Notes: a model not told the origin generated them from the letters alone. A DNA stretch of 41,759 bases from Thalassolituus alkanivorans (GCF_020447205.1 NZ_JAJAEL010000013.1:1-41759), one strand, 5' to 3'; positions 8,575 to 17,280 are shown, numbered from the stretch's first letter. Program-made: numbers and translations.

Positions 8575-9678
8575 ATGATCCATGTATCCCGCCCTTTGTG
8601 GCTGCTGCCCGCTGCAGCATTAACACTACTGCTTACCAGTGGCTGCTCTGAGCAACAGGCCAGTGCAACTGCTACCGTGGTTCATCCGGCTAAAGTTTTC
8701 CAGATCAGCCCGGCCAGCCAGACAATGCTGCGACGCTTTCCCGCTCAGGTACAGGCCGCCGAACGTGCTGCACTGGCATTCCGCGTCAGTGGTGAACTGC
8801 TGACACTGCCGGCTCAGGCCGGTAAAGAAGTGCGCCAGGGAGACGTATTAGCGCGCCTTGACCCGGCCGATTACCAGCTGCGTGTTGATGACCGTAAAGC
8901 CCGCTATGAACTGGCGGAGTCACAGTTTCAGCGGGTGAAAGACCTGTTTGAATTGGGGCAGATTTCCCAGTCACAGTTTGATCAGGCCAAAGCCGAACTG
9001 GATATCAGTAAAGCGGCGCTGGCCAGCGCCCGCACAGACCTGTCTTACACCACCTTAAAAGCACCGTTTTCCGGCGTTATTGCCGAAGTCTATGCCGATA
9101 ATCATCAGCCGGTGGCCGCCGGTAAAACCCTGGTTATGCTGCAAGCCAAGGATCAGCTTGAAGTTCGCTTACAGATTCCGGAAAACCTGATGGCGCATAT
9201 CGCCAAAAAAGAAAACACCAACTATCAGCCGGATGTTGAGTTTGAGGCCCTGCCAGGCAAGCGTTTCCGCGCCAGCTATAAAGAGCATACGGCTCAGGCC
9301 GATCCGGCGACCGGCAGTTTTACCATCACGCTGACCCTGCCCCGTCCGCCTTCGCTGAATTTACTGCCAGGGATGAGTGCCAGCGTGCATGTGGATCTGA
9401 GTCAAGTACTGAGCCAGAGCAGCCAGAACCTGATTGTCCCACCCCAGGCAGTCTTTCAGGGCGAACAGCAGGCCGATGGCAGTTCGCAGGCGATGGTGTG
9501 GATAGTAACAGCTGATATGACCCTGCAAACACGCGCTGTAAAAATCGGCCAGCTGTCAACCGCAGGGCTGGAAATCACTCAGGGATTACAGCCAGGCGAT
9601 ACCATTCTCGCCGCTGGTGTTCATCAGGCCCATGAAGGGATGCGTATCCGCCCCTGGATTCAGGAACGGGGTCTTTAA
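8575..9678 (+). CDS. RND efflux periplasmic adaptor lipoprotein (membrane fusion protein)
   Basis: Links an inner-membrane RND pump to an outer-membrane channel. The product has 367 residues. It starts with a lipoprotein signal (LLPAAALTLLLTSGC, lipid-modified Cys24) that anchors it in the periplasm. The biotinyl-lipoyl half-motifs (RVSGELLTLPAQAGKEVRQGDVLARLDP and APFSGVIAEVYADNHQPVAAGKTL) flank an alpha-helical hairpin (about 95–150). Beta-barrel and membrane-proximal domains follow, with LLPGMSASV near the end. I start it at the ATG at 8575 because AGGA lies eight bases upstream; a TTG at 8569 would add two residues. Two bases separate its stop codon from the pump gene's ATG. Substrates cannot be inferred. 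Confidence 0.94.
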   Translation: MIHVSRPLWLLPAAALTLLLTSGCSEQQASATATVVHPAKVFQISPASQTMLRRFPAQVQAAERAALAFRVSGELLTLPAQAGKEVRQGDVLARLDPADYQLRVDDRKARYELAESQFQRVKDLFELGQISQSQFDQAKAELDISKAALASARTDLSYTTLKAPFSGVIAEVYADNHQPVAAGKTLVMLQAKDQLEVRLQIPENLMAHIAKKENTNYQPDVEFEALPGKRFRASYKEHTAQADPATGSFTITLTLPRPPSLNLLPGMSASVHVDLSQVLSQSSQNLIVPPQAVFQGEQQADGSSQAMVWIVTADMTLQTRAVKIGQLSTAGLEITQGLQPGDTILAAGVHQAHEGMRIRPWIQERGL

Positions 9679-9680
9679 GC

Positions 9681-12600
9681 ATGAGTCAGCCACAGAACTC
9701 AGCCACCTACTTTATTAAGCACAGCACGACCAGCTGGATGATGCTGGCCATTTTGCTCGTCGGCGGAGCCATCAGCTATTTAGGGCTGGGCCGTCTTGAA
9801 GATCCGCAGTTCACCATTAAAGAAGCCATGGTGATTACCTACTACCCCGGCGCCAGCGCGCTACAGGTGGAGGAAGAAGTTACCGCACCACTGGAAAGCG
9901 CCATTCAGGCACTGCCCTATATCAAGCATGTTGATTCTATTTCCAAAGCTGGTTTTTCCCAGGTTCATCTGGTGATTAAACCCACCTATAAATCCCATCA
10001 GCTGGCGCAGATCTGGGATGAATTGCGCCGTAAAGTGCATGATAAAACCCCGTCCCTGCCACCCGGTGCCAATGCTCCGATTGTGATGGATGATTTTGGC
10101 GATGTGTACGGTGTGTTGCTGGCATTGTCGGGTAACGATTACAGCTACGAAGAACTGAATGATTATGCCGATTATCTCAAGCGTGAATTATCGACGCTTA
10201 ATGGCATCGCCAAGGTCACCATATCCGGCACTCAGCAGGAACAGGTATTTATTGATATTTCCCGTGAGCGCATGACCAACCTAGGCATTCCGCTATCGCG
10301 TCTGTATCAGTTATTACAGACGCAGAATACCGTACAGGATGCCGGCCATATCCGTATCGGCGACGAATATATCCGCATTCACCCAACCGGAGAATTCCGC
10401 TCCGTTCAGGAACTCGGCGACTTACTGGTCAGCCAGGCAGGCTCCGATAAACTGATTTATTTACGCGATATTGCCAATATTTCTGAAGGCATTGCCGAAG
10501 TTCCTGACCACCTTACAAATTACAACCGTATGCCATCGCTGCGTATTGGTATCGCGTTTAACAGCGGTGTTAACGTTGTTGCTGTCGGTGAACAATTACG
10601 GCAGAAAATGGCAGTACTGGATGCTAACCGTCCATTAGGAATTGAGCTGCACACACTGTACGACCAGCCAGCCGAGGTGGATGCTTCCTCCACCGGCTTC
10701 GTACTTAACCTTCTGGCCTCCATCCTGATTGTGATTGTTGTACTGCTGCTGTTTATGGGCATGCGCGCCGGTATTATCATCGGCATTATTCTGTTGCTGA
10801 CCATTCTCGGTACCTTTATCGCCATGAAGGTCATGGATATTCAGCTGCACCGGATTTCGCTGGGGGCGTTAATTATTGCTCTCGGTATGCTGGTCGATAA
10901 TGCACTAGTCGTAACCGAAGGCATTATGGTGGGTATTAAAAAAGGCCTGTCACGAACCCGCGCCGCTTACGACATTGTGCAGCAAACCCAGTGGCCACTA
11001 TTAGGTGCCACTGTCATTGCCGTTACCGCCTTTGCACCTATCGGTTTATCACCGGATTCAACCGGTGAGTTTGTTGGTTCATTATTTTATGTGCTGCTGA
11101 TTTCCCTGCTGTTCAGCTGGATTACCGCCATTACCCTAACGCCTTTTCTCTGTCATCTGCTGTTTAACAAAGAAGAGCATCCGGATGCGGAAAGCGATCC
11201 TTACCACGGTTTTCTGTACGATATTTATCGTACAACCCTGAGCCTGATGTTAGCGCGCCGCGGAACGACCATGGGCGTGATGCTGGCTGCTATGTTTATT
11301 GCGATCTATGGCTACAGCTTTGTAAAACAAAGCTTCTTTCCGCCATCCAACACACCGATGTTCCTGATTGATATCTGGCTGCCCGAAGGCTCCGATATCC
11401 GCGCAACACAACAGCAGGCTCTGGCACTGGAAAATTATTTTCAGCAAAAAGAAGAAGTGGAATTTACCTCCTCCACGGTCGGTCAGGGTGAACTGCGTTT
11501 TATGCTGACCTACGCACCGGAGCGGCAGTACCGTGCCTATGCTCAGGTTATGGTACGTACTGCCGAGCGGGAACAGATTCCGGCATTAATTGATGATGCC
11601 CGCCGCTGGACGCAAAAAGAAATGCCGGATGCCTTTGTGAAATTCAAACGCCTGCAGATTGGCCCTGGCAGTGCCGCTAAAATTGAGGCCCGTTTTGCCG
11701 GGCCAGACCAGGAACAGCTGCGTATTCTGGCCGAGCAGGCCAAACAGATTATGCGTGCAGACCCTGACACCGATAATATCCGTCACGACTGGCGCGAACG
11801 CGAGAAAGTGATTCGCCCGGTATTTAATGAAGAAAATGCCCGCCGCGCCGGTATTTCCAAACAGGATATGGACGATCTGTTGCAGCTCAGTTTTTCCGGG
11901 AAAAGTATTGGTCTGTACCGTGAAGGCACCACCCTAAAACCGATTATTATGCGCCCACCTGCGTATGAGCGGCTTGATATCGATGGCCTCACCGACCTGC
12001 AGATCTGGAGCCCCGTATTCAGCCGTTATATTCCGATCGGTCAGGTGGTTGAGCACTTTGATGTGGTGTTTGAAGATCCGATCATTGCCCGCCGTGATCG
12101 CAAGCGTACCATCCGTGTCTTTGCCGATCCGGATCTGGACGCTGACATCACCGCCGATGGTTTATTTAAGCGCCTGAAGCCACAGATCGAAGCCATCCCC
12201 CTGCCACCCGGCTACGAGCTGAGCTGGGGTGGCGAATATGAATCGTCCAGCGAGGCTAAGCAAAGTCTGTTTGCCTCACTGCCGCTGGGCTATCTGCTGA
12301 TGTTTATTATTACCGTGCTGCTGTTTAACGAAATGCGCAGTGCGCTGGTAATCTGGGCCTGTGTACCACTGGCGATTATTGGCGTTAGCGCCGGCATGCT
12401 GTTACTGGGCGCTGAATTCGGCTTTATGGCGCTGCTCGGTTTTCTCAGCTTGTCGGGTATGATTATTAAAAACGGTATCGTTCTGGTTGATCAGATCCGG
12501 CTCGAACTGAGCGAAGGCCGGGAACCATACGATGCGGTTTTTCATGCCTCGGTCAGCCGTCTGCGGCCGGTAACCATGGCAGCGCTGACCACCATCCTCG

Positions 12601-12749
12601 GCATGTTACCGCTGTTGTTTGATCCGTTCTTCAGCGCTATGGCCGTGGTTATCAGCTTTGGCCTTGGTTTTGCCACCGTACTGACGCTGGGTGTAGTACC
12701 GGTGTTGTACGCCATGAGTCATGGCATTAAGGCTCCAGTGAAAAGCTGA
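9681..12749 (+). CDS. RND family efflux pump, inner-membrane permease
   Basis: Proton-driven trimeric exporter of 1022 residues with the expected 12 membrane helices and two large periplasmic loops. The first helix lies at about 17–36 and the porter loop starts with GLGRLEDPQFTIKEAMV. The TM4 proton-relay motif reads GMLVDNALVVTEG, so Asp406 is kept while the second Asp of AcrB (Asp407-Asp408) is Asn407. The TM10 lysine is present (SGMIIKNGIVLVDQI). The two halves share the duplicated architecture of the family. It resembles the LEDPxFT branch of proteobacterial hydrophobe/amphiphile exporters rather than the metal-exporting CusA group. It forms an operon with the adaptor; no TolC-like gene follows, so it probably uses a channel encoded elsewhere. 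A strong hairpin terminator ends the operon. Confidence 0.95.
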   Translation: MSQPQNSATYFIKHSTTSWMMLAILLVGGAISYLGLGRLEDPQFTIKEAMVITYYPGASALQVEEEVTAPLESAIQALPYIKHVDSISKAGFSQVHLVIKPTYKSHQLAQIWDELRRKVHDKTPSLPPGANAPIVMDDFGDVYGVLLALSGNDYSYEELNDYADYLKRELSTLNGIAKVTISGTQQEQVFIDISRERMTNLGIPLSRLYQLLQTQNTVQDAGHIRIGDEYIRIHPTGEFRSVQELGDLLVSQAGSDKLIYLRDIANISEGIAEVPDHLTNYNRMPSLRIGIAFNSGVNVVAVGEQLRQKMAVLDANRPLGIELHTLYDQPAEVDASSTGFVLNLLASILIVIVVLLLFMGMRAGIIIGIILLLTILGTFIAMKVMDIQLHRISLGALIIALGMLVDNALVVTEGIMVGIKKGLSRTRAAYDIVQQTQWPLLGATVIAVTAFAPIGLSPDSTGEFVGSLFYVLLISLLFSWITAITLTPFLCHLLFNKEEHPDAESDPYHGFLYDIYRTTLSLMLARRGTTMGVMLAAMFIAIYGYSFVKQSFFPPSNTPMFLIDIWLPEGSDIRATQQQALALENYFQQKEEVEFTSSTVGQGELRFMLTYAPERQYRAYAQVMVRTAEREQIPALIDDARRWTQKEMPDAFVKFKRLQIGPGSAAKIEARFAGPDQEQLRILAEQAKQIMRADPDTDNIRHDWREREKVIRPVFNEENARRAGISKQDMDDLLQLSFSGKSIGLYREGTTLKPIIMRPPAYERLDIDGLTDLQIWSPVFSRYIPIGQVVEHFDVVFEDPIIARRDRKRTIRVFADPDLDADITADGLFKRLKPQIEAIPLPPGYELSWGGEYESSSEAKQSLFASLPLGYLLMFIITVLLFNEMRSALVIWACVPLAIIGVSAGMLLLGAEFGFMALLGFLSLSGMIIKNGIVLVDQIRLELSEGREPYDAVFHASVSRLRPVTMAALTTILGMLPLLFDPFFSAMAVVISFGLGFATVLTLGVVPVLYAMSHGIKAPVKS

Positions 12750-12764
12750 TGAATCAACCGACAT

Positions 12765-12792
12765 AAAAAAACCTCCGTATGGAGGTTTTTTT
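12765..12792. terminator. Intrinsic terminator after the RND operon (bidirectional)
   Basis: ACCTCC (12771–12776), loop GTAT and GGAGGT (12781–12786) are flanked by A6 on the left and a T-run on the right. This gives a classic rho-independent signal readable on both strands. It serves the pump gene on + and the TfoX-like gene converging from the other side. Confidence 0.9.
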
Positions 12793-12822
12793 ATGGGTAC
12801 TACACCGTGAGATACGATGGAA

Positions 12823-13128
12823 TCACTCACTGTCAGTCTGAAACATACGCTCCATTTCAGAGATTCCCTCCAATTCCATTAATAACTGTTCCCGCTCACT
12901 CTGGGCAACCGCCAGCCAGCTGCGATTACTCAGGCCACCGACCAGAGCATAAAGAAAATTCAGACTGGGCTTGGCCCGCCCCTCAGCGGCAGCCAACTGC
13001 TGTAAGCGGTAAAAAGCCATCACCGCGCCACAGCTACGTAATTGCTCAACATCGGTGATACCAACCAGTGCCAGTGACTGCTCACTTTTTTCACCCAGGC
13101 CGGGTAAATCCCTGATGCGTTTTGCCAT
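12823..13128 (-). CDS. TfoX C-terminal-domain (helix-hairpin-helix-like) protein
   Basis: A 101-residue stand-alone protein matching the C-terminal domain of TfoX/Sxy. It has IRDLPGLGEKSEQSLALVGITDVEQLRSCGAVMAFYRL followed by LNFLYALVGGL and the Trp in SWLAVAQSEREQLL. The first part has the look of a helix-hairpin-helix DNA-binding unit. In TfoX this domain accompanies an N-terminal domain, which is missing here, so a competence role should not be assumed. A GAGAGGT ribosome site precedes the ATG. It lies between two strong terminators, so it is probably a single-gene unit, or read through from amtB. Confidence 0.82.
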   Translation of the reverse strand: MAKRIRDLPGLGEKSEQSLALVGITDVEQLRSCGAVMAFYRLQQLAAAEGRAKPSLNFLYALVGGLSNRSWLAVAQSEREQLLMELEGISEMERMFQTDSE

Positions 13129-13167
13129 ATCAACCTCTCTGACTCCGGAGTCTGCCGGTATTTAAAC

Positions 13168-13199
13168 AAAAAAGCCGCAGATTTCCCTGCGGCTTTTTT
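13168..13199. terminator. Intrinsic terminator downstream of amtB
   Basis: GCCGCAG (13174–13180), a 6-base loop and CTGCGGC (13187–13193) are flanked by A-rich sequence on the left and T6 on the right. Read on the - strand it follows the amtB stop by about 30 bases, and the A-rich flank provides the U-tract. It also separates amtB from the TfoX-like gene. Confidence 0.88.
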
Positions 13200-13226
13200 G
13201 TTGTGAGAAGCAATGAAAAGAAGTGA

Positions 13227-14453
13227 TCAGTCTTCGCTGGTCGATACAATTTTGTGAATCGACAGGTCAGCACCATTAAACTCTTCTTCTTCATCCAGAC
13301 GGATGCCGGAGATGGCTTTAACAATACCGTAGACCACAAAACCGCCAATCATTGCCACCAGGATGCCGGCAACCGTGCCCAGCAGCTGTGACATAAAGCT
13401 TACGCCACCCAAACCACCAAGCGCTTCTGCACCGAAAATACCGGCGGCAATACCGCCCCAGGCACCGCACAGACCATGCAGTGGCCATACACCCAATACG
13501 TCATCGAATTTAGGGAATTTATTCTGCGCCAGGGTGAATATGAAGACGAACAACGCACCGGCAACACCACCAACAATCAATGCACCAATCGGATGCATCA
13601 GGTCAGAACCGGCACACACCGCCACCAGGCCCGCCAGCGGACCGTTGTGAATAAAGCCCGGGTCTTTTTTGCCGACAATCATGGCAACCACAGTACCGCC
13701 AACCATCGCCATCAGGCTGTTAACCGCTACCAGACCGGAAATTCCATCCAGAGTTTGGGCAGACATCACGTTAAAGCCGAACCAGCCCACCGCCAGAATC
13801 CACGCACCCAGGGCCAGAAACGGAATGTTGGAAGGCGCAAAAGCCACCACACGGCCATCACGGTAGCGGCCACGACGGGAACCCAGCAACACAACTGCGG
13901 CAAAGGCTATCCAGCCACCGACGGCGTGAACCACCACGGAGCCGGCAAAGTCGTGAAACGGGGCACCAAAGCTGTTTTCCAGCCAGCCCTGGAAGCCGTA
14001 GTTACCGTTCCAGATCATGCCTTCAAAGAACGGATAGACAAACGCCACTGTCAGGGCAGAAGCAATCAGAATCGGGTAGAACTTTGCACGTTCGGCAATA
14101 CCACCGGACACAATGGCCGGAATCGCCGCAGCAAAGGTCAGCAGGAAGAAGAACTTCACCAGGTCGTAACCATTATTCGCTACCAGTTCGCTGGCGCCGC
14201 TGAAGAAGTTCGCCCCATAGGCAATCTGATAACCGATGAAAAAGTACGCCAGTGTCGACACACCAAAATCGGTGATGATTTTTACCAGAGCATTGACCTG
14301 GTTTTTATGGCGTACGGTACCGACTTCCAAAAAGGCGAAGCCGGCGTGCATTGCCAGTACCATAATGGCACCGAGCAGAATAAACATGGTGTTGGCGCTT
14401 TGCATCAAAGTCTCAACGGCGCTGTTGATGCTGTTAACGTCAATAGTTTCCAC
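13227..14453 (-). CDS. amtB: Ammonium transporter AmtB
   Basis: Channel-like ammonium/ammonia transporter of 408 residues forming trimers in the inner membrane. Eleven hydrophobic helices are expected. The early FILLGAIMVLAMHAGFAFLE segment, the pore His of the twin-His pair in SVVVHAVGGWIAF, and the second in DLMHPIGALIVGG are visible. The C-terminal cytosolic tail (about 380–408) is acidic (LDEEEEFNGADL), a region that in related proteins contacts the PII protein GlnK. No glnK is adjacent, unlike the common glnK–amtB pair. The start is GTG at 14453, supported by GAGGA seven bases upstream. An NtrC-like inverted repeat lies about 115 bases upstream, consistent with nitrogen control. Confidence 0.95.
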   Translation of the reverse strand: METIDVNSINSAVETLMQSANTMFILLGAIMVLAMHAGFAFLEVGTVRHKNQVNALVKIITDFGVSTLAYFFIGYQIAYGANFFSGASELVANNGYDLVKFFFLLTFAAAIPAIVSGGIAERAKFYPILIASALTVAFVYPFFEGMIWNGNYGFQGWLENSFGAPFHDFAGSVVVHAVGGWIAFAAVVLLGSRRGRYRDGRVVAFAPSNIPFLALGAWILAVGWFGFNVMSAQTLDGISGLVAVNSLMAMVGGTVVAMIVGKKDPGFIHNGPLAGLVAVCAGSDLMHPIGALIVGGVAGALFVFIFTLAQNKFPKFDDVLGVWPLHGLCGAWGGIAAGIFGAEALGGLGGVSFMSQLLGTVAGILVAMIGGFVVYGIVKAISGIRLDEEEEFNGADLSIHKIVSTSED

Positions 14454-14567
14454 GTTGTGTCCTCACTTTAATTCGCTGGGTTCTTGCTGATAAAAACGGC
14501 TCACTCAGATCAGTTGATCAACAACCGGAGTTGCGATGCTTCATGAGAGTGCCGGCTGGAAAAATGG

Positions 14568-14582
14568 ACACCAGAGTGGTGC
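14568..14582. promoter_or_regulatory. NtrC-like binding site upstream of amtB
   Basis: The sequence ACACC-AGAGT-GGTGC matches the known NtrC pattern GCACC-N5-GGTGC with one mismatch. It lies about 115 bases upstream of the amtB GTG, the normal distance for an NtrC enhancer. I looked for a sigma54 -24/-12 (GG-N10-GC) element between site and gene and did not find one with correct spacing, so the regulatory reading is tentative. Confidence 0.45.
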
Positions 14583-14613
14583 GCAACAATCCAATAAGTC
14601 AGGGTTTTAGCAG

Positions 14614-14656
14614 GTTCCGTACCAACTTTGTCAGGATTGCCTGACAAAGCCGGAAC
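14614..14656. repeat. Nested inverted repeat between amtB and rlmKL
   Basis: A perfect 9-bp stem CTTTGTCAG / CTGACAAAG (14626–14634 and 14641–14649, loop GATTGC) is enclosed by an outer 6-bp stem GTTCCG / CGGAAC (14614–14619 and 14651–14656). Together they could fold into a 43-base hairpin on either strand. There is no T-run, so it is not a standard terminator. It may be an RNA element, a protein site or a decay barrier. Confidence 0.6.
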
Positions 14657-14672
14657 AAAGTGTGAGGATTGC

Positions 14673-14708
14673 GCACGCATTCAGCACTCACGCGCCCTGA
14701 ATGCGTGC
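14673..14708. repeat. Perfect 12-bp inverted repeat just after rlmKL
   Basis: GCACGCATTCAG (14673–14684) and CTGAATGCGTGC (14697–14708) are exact reverse complements separated by 12 bases. It begins nine bases after the rlmKL stop when read on the - strand. Without a T-tract it could stabilise the rlmKL mRNA 3' end or support Rho-dependent termination. Confidence 0.65.
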
Positions 14709-14716
14709 ATACAACG

Positions 14717-16864
14717 TCAGGCAGGATGGGTGATGTGGAAACAATGGTGAATATTCGGACGACGCCCGTAATCAAACGGCACCGATTTTGCGCTCACATC
14801 TTTTATTGTGAACTCTTTTAGTGCATCCATATCCAGATCAAAGCGTCGCAGGTTATTGGAGAAAATCAGCAGTCCACCCGGATTCAGACAGCGCATGGCC
14901 TGTTCAACCAACATCACATGATCGCGCTGAATATCCAGCACCCCTTCCATCCGCTTGGAGTTAGAAAACGTCGGCGGGTCCATAAAGATCAGGTCATAGC
15001 GCTCATTACAATCGCGCAGCCACTGTATACAGTCGGCCTGAATAAATTCGTGCTGTTCCGGTTTAATGCCATTCAGCAGGAAGTTCTCTTTACCCCAGTT
15101 AAGGTAGGTGCGCGACATATCAACGCTGGTGCAATGCGCTCCGGCCACCGCCGCGTGCACACTGGCCGTGGCGGTATAACAGAACAAATTCAGGAAGCGC
15201 TTGCCAGAAGCCAGTCCGGCAATCTGCAGTCGGGTCGGACGGTGATCGAGGAACAGACCGGTATCCAGGTAATCTTTCAGATTCACCAGCACCTGCACAT
15301 TACCTTCACGCACCGGCATAAAACGCTGTTCGGTGTTCTGCTTTTCGTACTGGCGCTTGCCGGCCTGACGTTCACGGCGCTTGAGGACGATCTGCTGCGC
15401 CGGAATACCGGTCACCTCAGGCAGAACGGCCAGCACATCCAGCAGACGGCGTTCTGCTTTGGCTTCGTCGATGGACTTCGGCGGCACATATTCCTGCACA
15501 TGCAGCCAGTCGCCATACAGATCGACCGCCACTGCGTATTCCGGCAGATCGGCATCGTACAGGCGATAACATTCAACATTTTCGCGCCTGGCCCACTTCT
15601 GCAGTGGTTTCATATTCTTTTTCAGACGGTTGGCAAAGGCTTCAACCGGACCACGGATCATACTGCCCTGTGGCTGTGCTGAGCGCTCGTCGGCAGCACC
15701 GAATACCAGTAAGCGGGTAGCGATCTGCCCGTTCATCAGGCGGTATTGCTTATCCAGCGGACGACGGATGCTCTTGGCCAGATCGGTATTACCGGTAAAC
15801 ACCGCCAGCTGCCATTGTGGCAGGCGCATGGTGGCATCGTGGAATTGCTGATACAGCGGCGCCAGCTGTGGCAGTTCGCTCAGGCGCTCACCATAAGGCG
15901 GGTTACAGACCACCAGACCGCCCTCTTCAATCACTTCGTTCTGCACCCGCAGCTGCTCAATCGCACGGCGTTCCAGGTGAATCTTACCGGCCAGCGGAGA
16001 GCGGCTCAGGTTCTGATGGGCGGCCGCCAGCTGATCGGCATCAATATCAAAACCGTACAGGCGGCTGTGCATGGCATTAAGCCCCGCGGTACGGCGCAAA
16101 CGCGCCTGTTCGACCTCGGCCAGCCACAGTGACCGGGTATGGCCCAGCCAACCTTCAAAGCCCCACTTCTGGCGGTTCAGACCCGGTGCAATGTCGGCGG
16201 CCATCATCCCCGCTTCAATCAGCAGGGTGCCGGAACCACACATTGGGTCAATAAGATGCTTACCTTCTGCCGCCAGTGCAGGCCAGCCGGCACGGATCAG
16301 AACCGCAGCCGCCAGGTTTTCTTTTAATGGCGCCTTACCAGGCTGCAGACGGTAACCACGACGGTGCAGACTGTCGCCACTGAAGTTGTAATACAGATTA
16401 AGTTTGCCTTTGCGCAGCTGCGCTTCAATACGGACATCGCCGTCTTTATCCACCGACGGGCGGGCGCCGGTGTCCTCACGGAAGCGGTCAACAATGGCGT
16501 CTTTGATCTTTTGCGCGCCAAACTGCGTATTGTTGAGGTAATCAGTACGGCCGTGAAAATCGATGCGGAAGGTCGCTCCCACGGCAAAGATCGCTGGCCA
16601 TTCGACAGAACGGGCCGCTTCGTACATTTCGTCGACATTGTCTACCTGACTTTCATTCAAAGGCAGCAACAGGCGGCTCGCCAGACGGCTCCATAAACAA
16701 AAGCGATAGGCCAGCGTCAGGTCGCCGCGCCAGATCACACCAAGGTGTGTTTCACGTTCAACTTCACCGCCCAAGTGCCTGATTTCATCCGCCAACAGGG
16801 ATTCGATACCTTTCGGGCAGGCCGCCAGCCAGGTCATGGTTGTTGCTGTTGTTTCATTTTGCAT
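14717..16864 (-). CDS. rlmL: Bifunctional 23S rRNA methyltransferase RlmKL (m2G2445 / m7G2069)
   Basis: Fused SAM-dependent enzyme of 715 residues modifying helix 74 of 23S rRNA during ribosome assembly. The order is: THUMP domain (about 45–165); RlmL methyltransferase with the SAM loop LIDPMCGSGTLLIEAG and catalytic NPPYGERL, making m2G2445; then the RlmK half with the KKNMKPLQKWARRENVECYRLY entry, RFLNLFCYTATASVHAAVAGA SAM site and DPPTFSNSKRMEG motif, making m7G2069. Length and order equal the E. coli fused protein. The ATG at 16864 has only a weak ribosome site; a second ATG nine codons on (MTWLAACPKGIE) aligns with the usual family start and is a possible alternative. It is divergent from rmf, a neighbourhood also seen in other Gammaproteobacteria. 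Confidence 0.96.
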   Translation of the reverse strand: MQNETTATTMTWLAACPKGIESLLADEIRHLGGEVERETHLGVIWRGDLTLAYRFCLWSRLASRLLLPLNESQVDNVDEMYEAARSVEWPAIFAVGATFRIDFHGRTDYLNNTQFGAQKIKDAIVDRFREDTGARPSVDKDGDVRIEAQLRKGKLNLYYNFSGDSLHRRGYRLQPGKAPLKENLAAAVLIRAGWPALAAEGKHLIDPMCGSGTLLIEAGMMAADIAPGLNRQKWGFEGWLGHTRSLWLAEVEQARLRRTAGLNAMHSRLYGFDIDADQLAAAHQNLSRSPLAGKIHLERRAIEQLRVQNEVIEEGGLVVCNPPYGERLSELPQLAPLYQQFHDATMRLPQWQLAVFTGNTDLAKSIRRPLDKQYRLMNGQIATRLLVFGAADERSAQPQGSMIRGPVEAFANRLKKNMKPLQKWARRENVECYRLYDADLPEYAVAVDLYGDWLHVQEYVPPKSIDEAKAERRLLDVLAVLPEVTGIPAQQIVLKRRERQAGKRQYEKQNTEQRFMPVREGNVQVLVNLKDYLDTGLFLDHRPTRLQIAGLASGKRFLNLFCYTATASVHAAVAGAHCTSVDMSRTYLNWGKENFLLNGIKPEQHEFIQADCIQWLRDCNERYDLIFMDPPTFSNSKRMEGVLDIQRDHVMLVEQAMRCLNPGGLLIFSNNLRRFDLDMDALKEFTIKDVSAKSVPFDYGRRPNIHHCFHITHPA

Positions 16865-17033
16865 GATGAGAAAACCCGTTTCGTCAAATAGCCTGTGGCT
16901 GTAAGAATAGTGACGCTTAGAAGTAATAAATAATTAACATTCCTCACCAGCCTGAGGTACAACAGGGGTTCGGTCAGTGATTCAACCAGTTGTTCTGGCC
17001 GTCGAGCAAATAACTTTAGCGAGGAAGCTTTCT
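16865..17033. other. Divergent promoter region of rlmKL and rmf
   Basis: About 170 bases holding the 5' regions of two divergent genes. An A/T-rich stretch (16920–16940) and a small inverted repeat CCTCA-N6-TGAGG (about 16943–16958) are visible. I could not fix a convincing -35/-10 pair for either gene. rmf in other species responds to slow growth and ppGpp, but no such signal is readable here. Confidence 0.35.
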
Positions 17034-17228
17034 ATGAAAAAACAGAAACGCGACATGCAGGAAAGAGCTTTTGCACGTGGTTATCGCGCTGGCGTTGAGC
17101 GCCGTTCAAAAGATCTTGCACCCATAGGACCACAACGAGACTCCTGGCTTGCAGGTTGGCGTTCCGGTCGTGCCGACCACTGGGATGGTTACACCGGCGT
17201 TTCTGGCATTCATAAAATGGCCGTATGA
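17034..17228 (+). CDS. rmf: Ribosome modulation factor
   Basis: Small basic protein of 64 residues that pairs 70S ribosomes into inactive 100S dimers in stationary phase. The sequence follows the family: MKKQKRD..ERAFARGYRAGVERRSKD, then RDSWLAGWRSGRADHWDGYTG. The C-terminal WDGYTGVSGIH extension is typical of Pseudomonas-like RMF and absent from the shorter E. coli protein. I start it at 17034, where GAGGA sits eight bases upstream; an upstream in-frame GTG at 16977 would add 19 residues not found in the family. A strong terminator follows, so it is a single-gene unit. Confidence 0.95.
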   Translation: MKKQKRDMQERAFARGYRAGVERRSKDLAPIGPQRDSWLAGWRSGRADHWDGYTGVSGIHKMAV

Positions 17229-17280
17229 CGTTCTCCAGGGCTTAATGCCCGTTGTGCACGCTTCCTCTTCAGGGAAGCAA

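Noticed and set aside
12823-13128. Full competence regulator TfoX/Sxy
   Set aside because: Only the C-terminal domain is present; the N-terminal TfoX domain is missing and no remnant of it is seen upstream.
13476-14471. A 331-codon frame antisense to amtB
   Set aside because: His/Gln/Gly-rich shadow of the AmtB coding sequence with no family resemblance; AmtB on the other strand is unmistakable.
14454-14567. Sigma54 promoter for amtB
   Set aside because: No GG-N10-GC pair occurs between the NtrC-like site and the start codon; the closest candidate has 12 bases between.
16977-17033. GTG start giving a longer RMF
   Set aside because: The 19 extra residues are not in the RMF family, and the ATG at 17034 has a strong GAGGA site.
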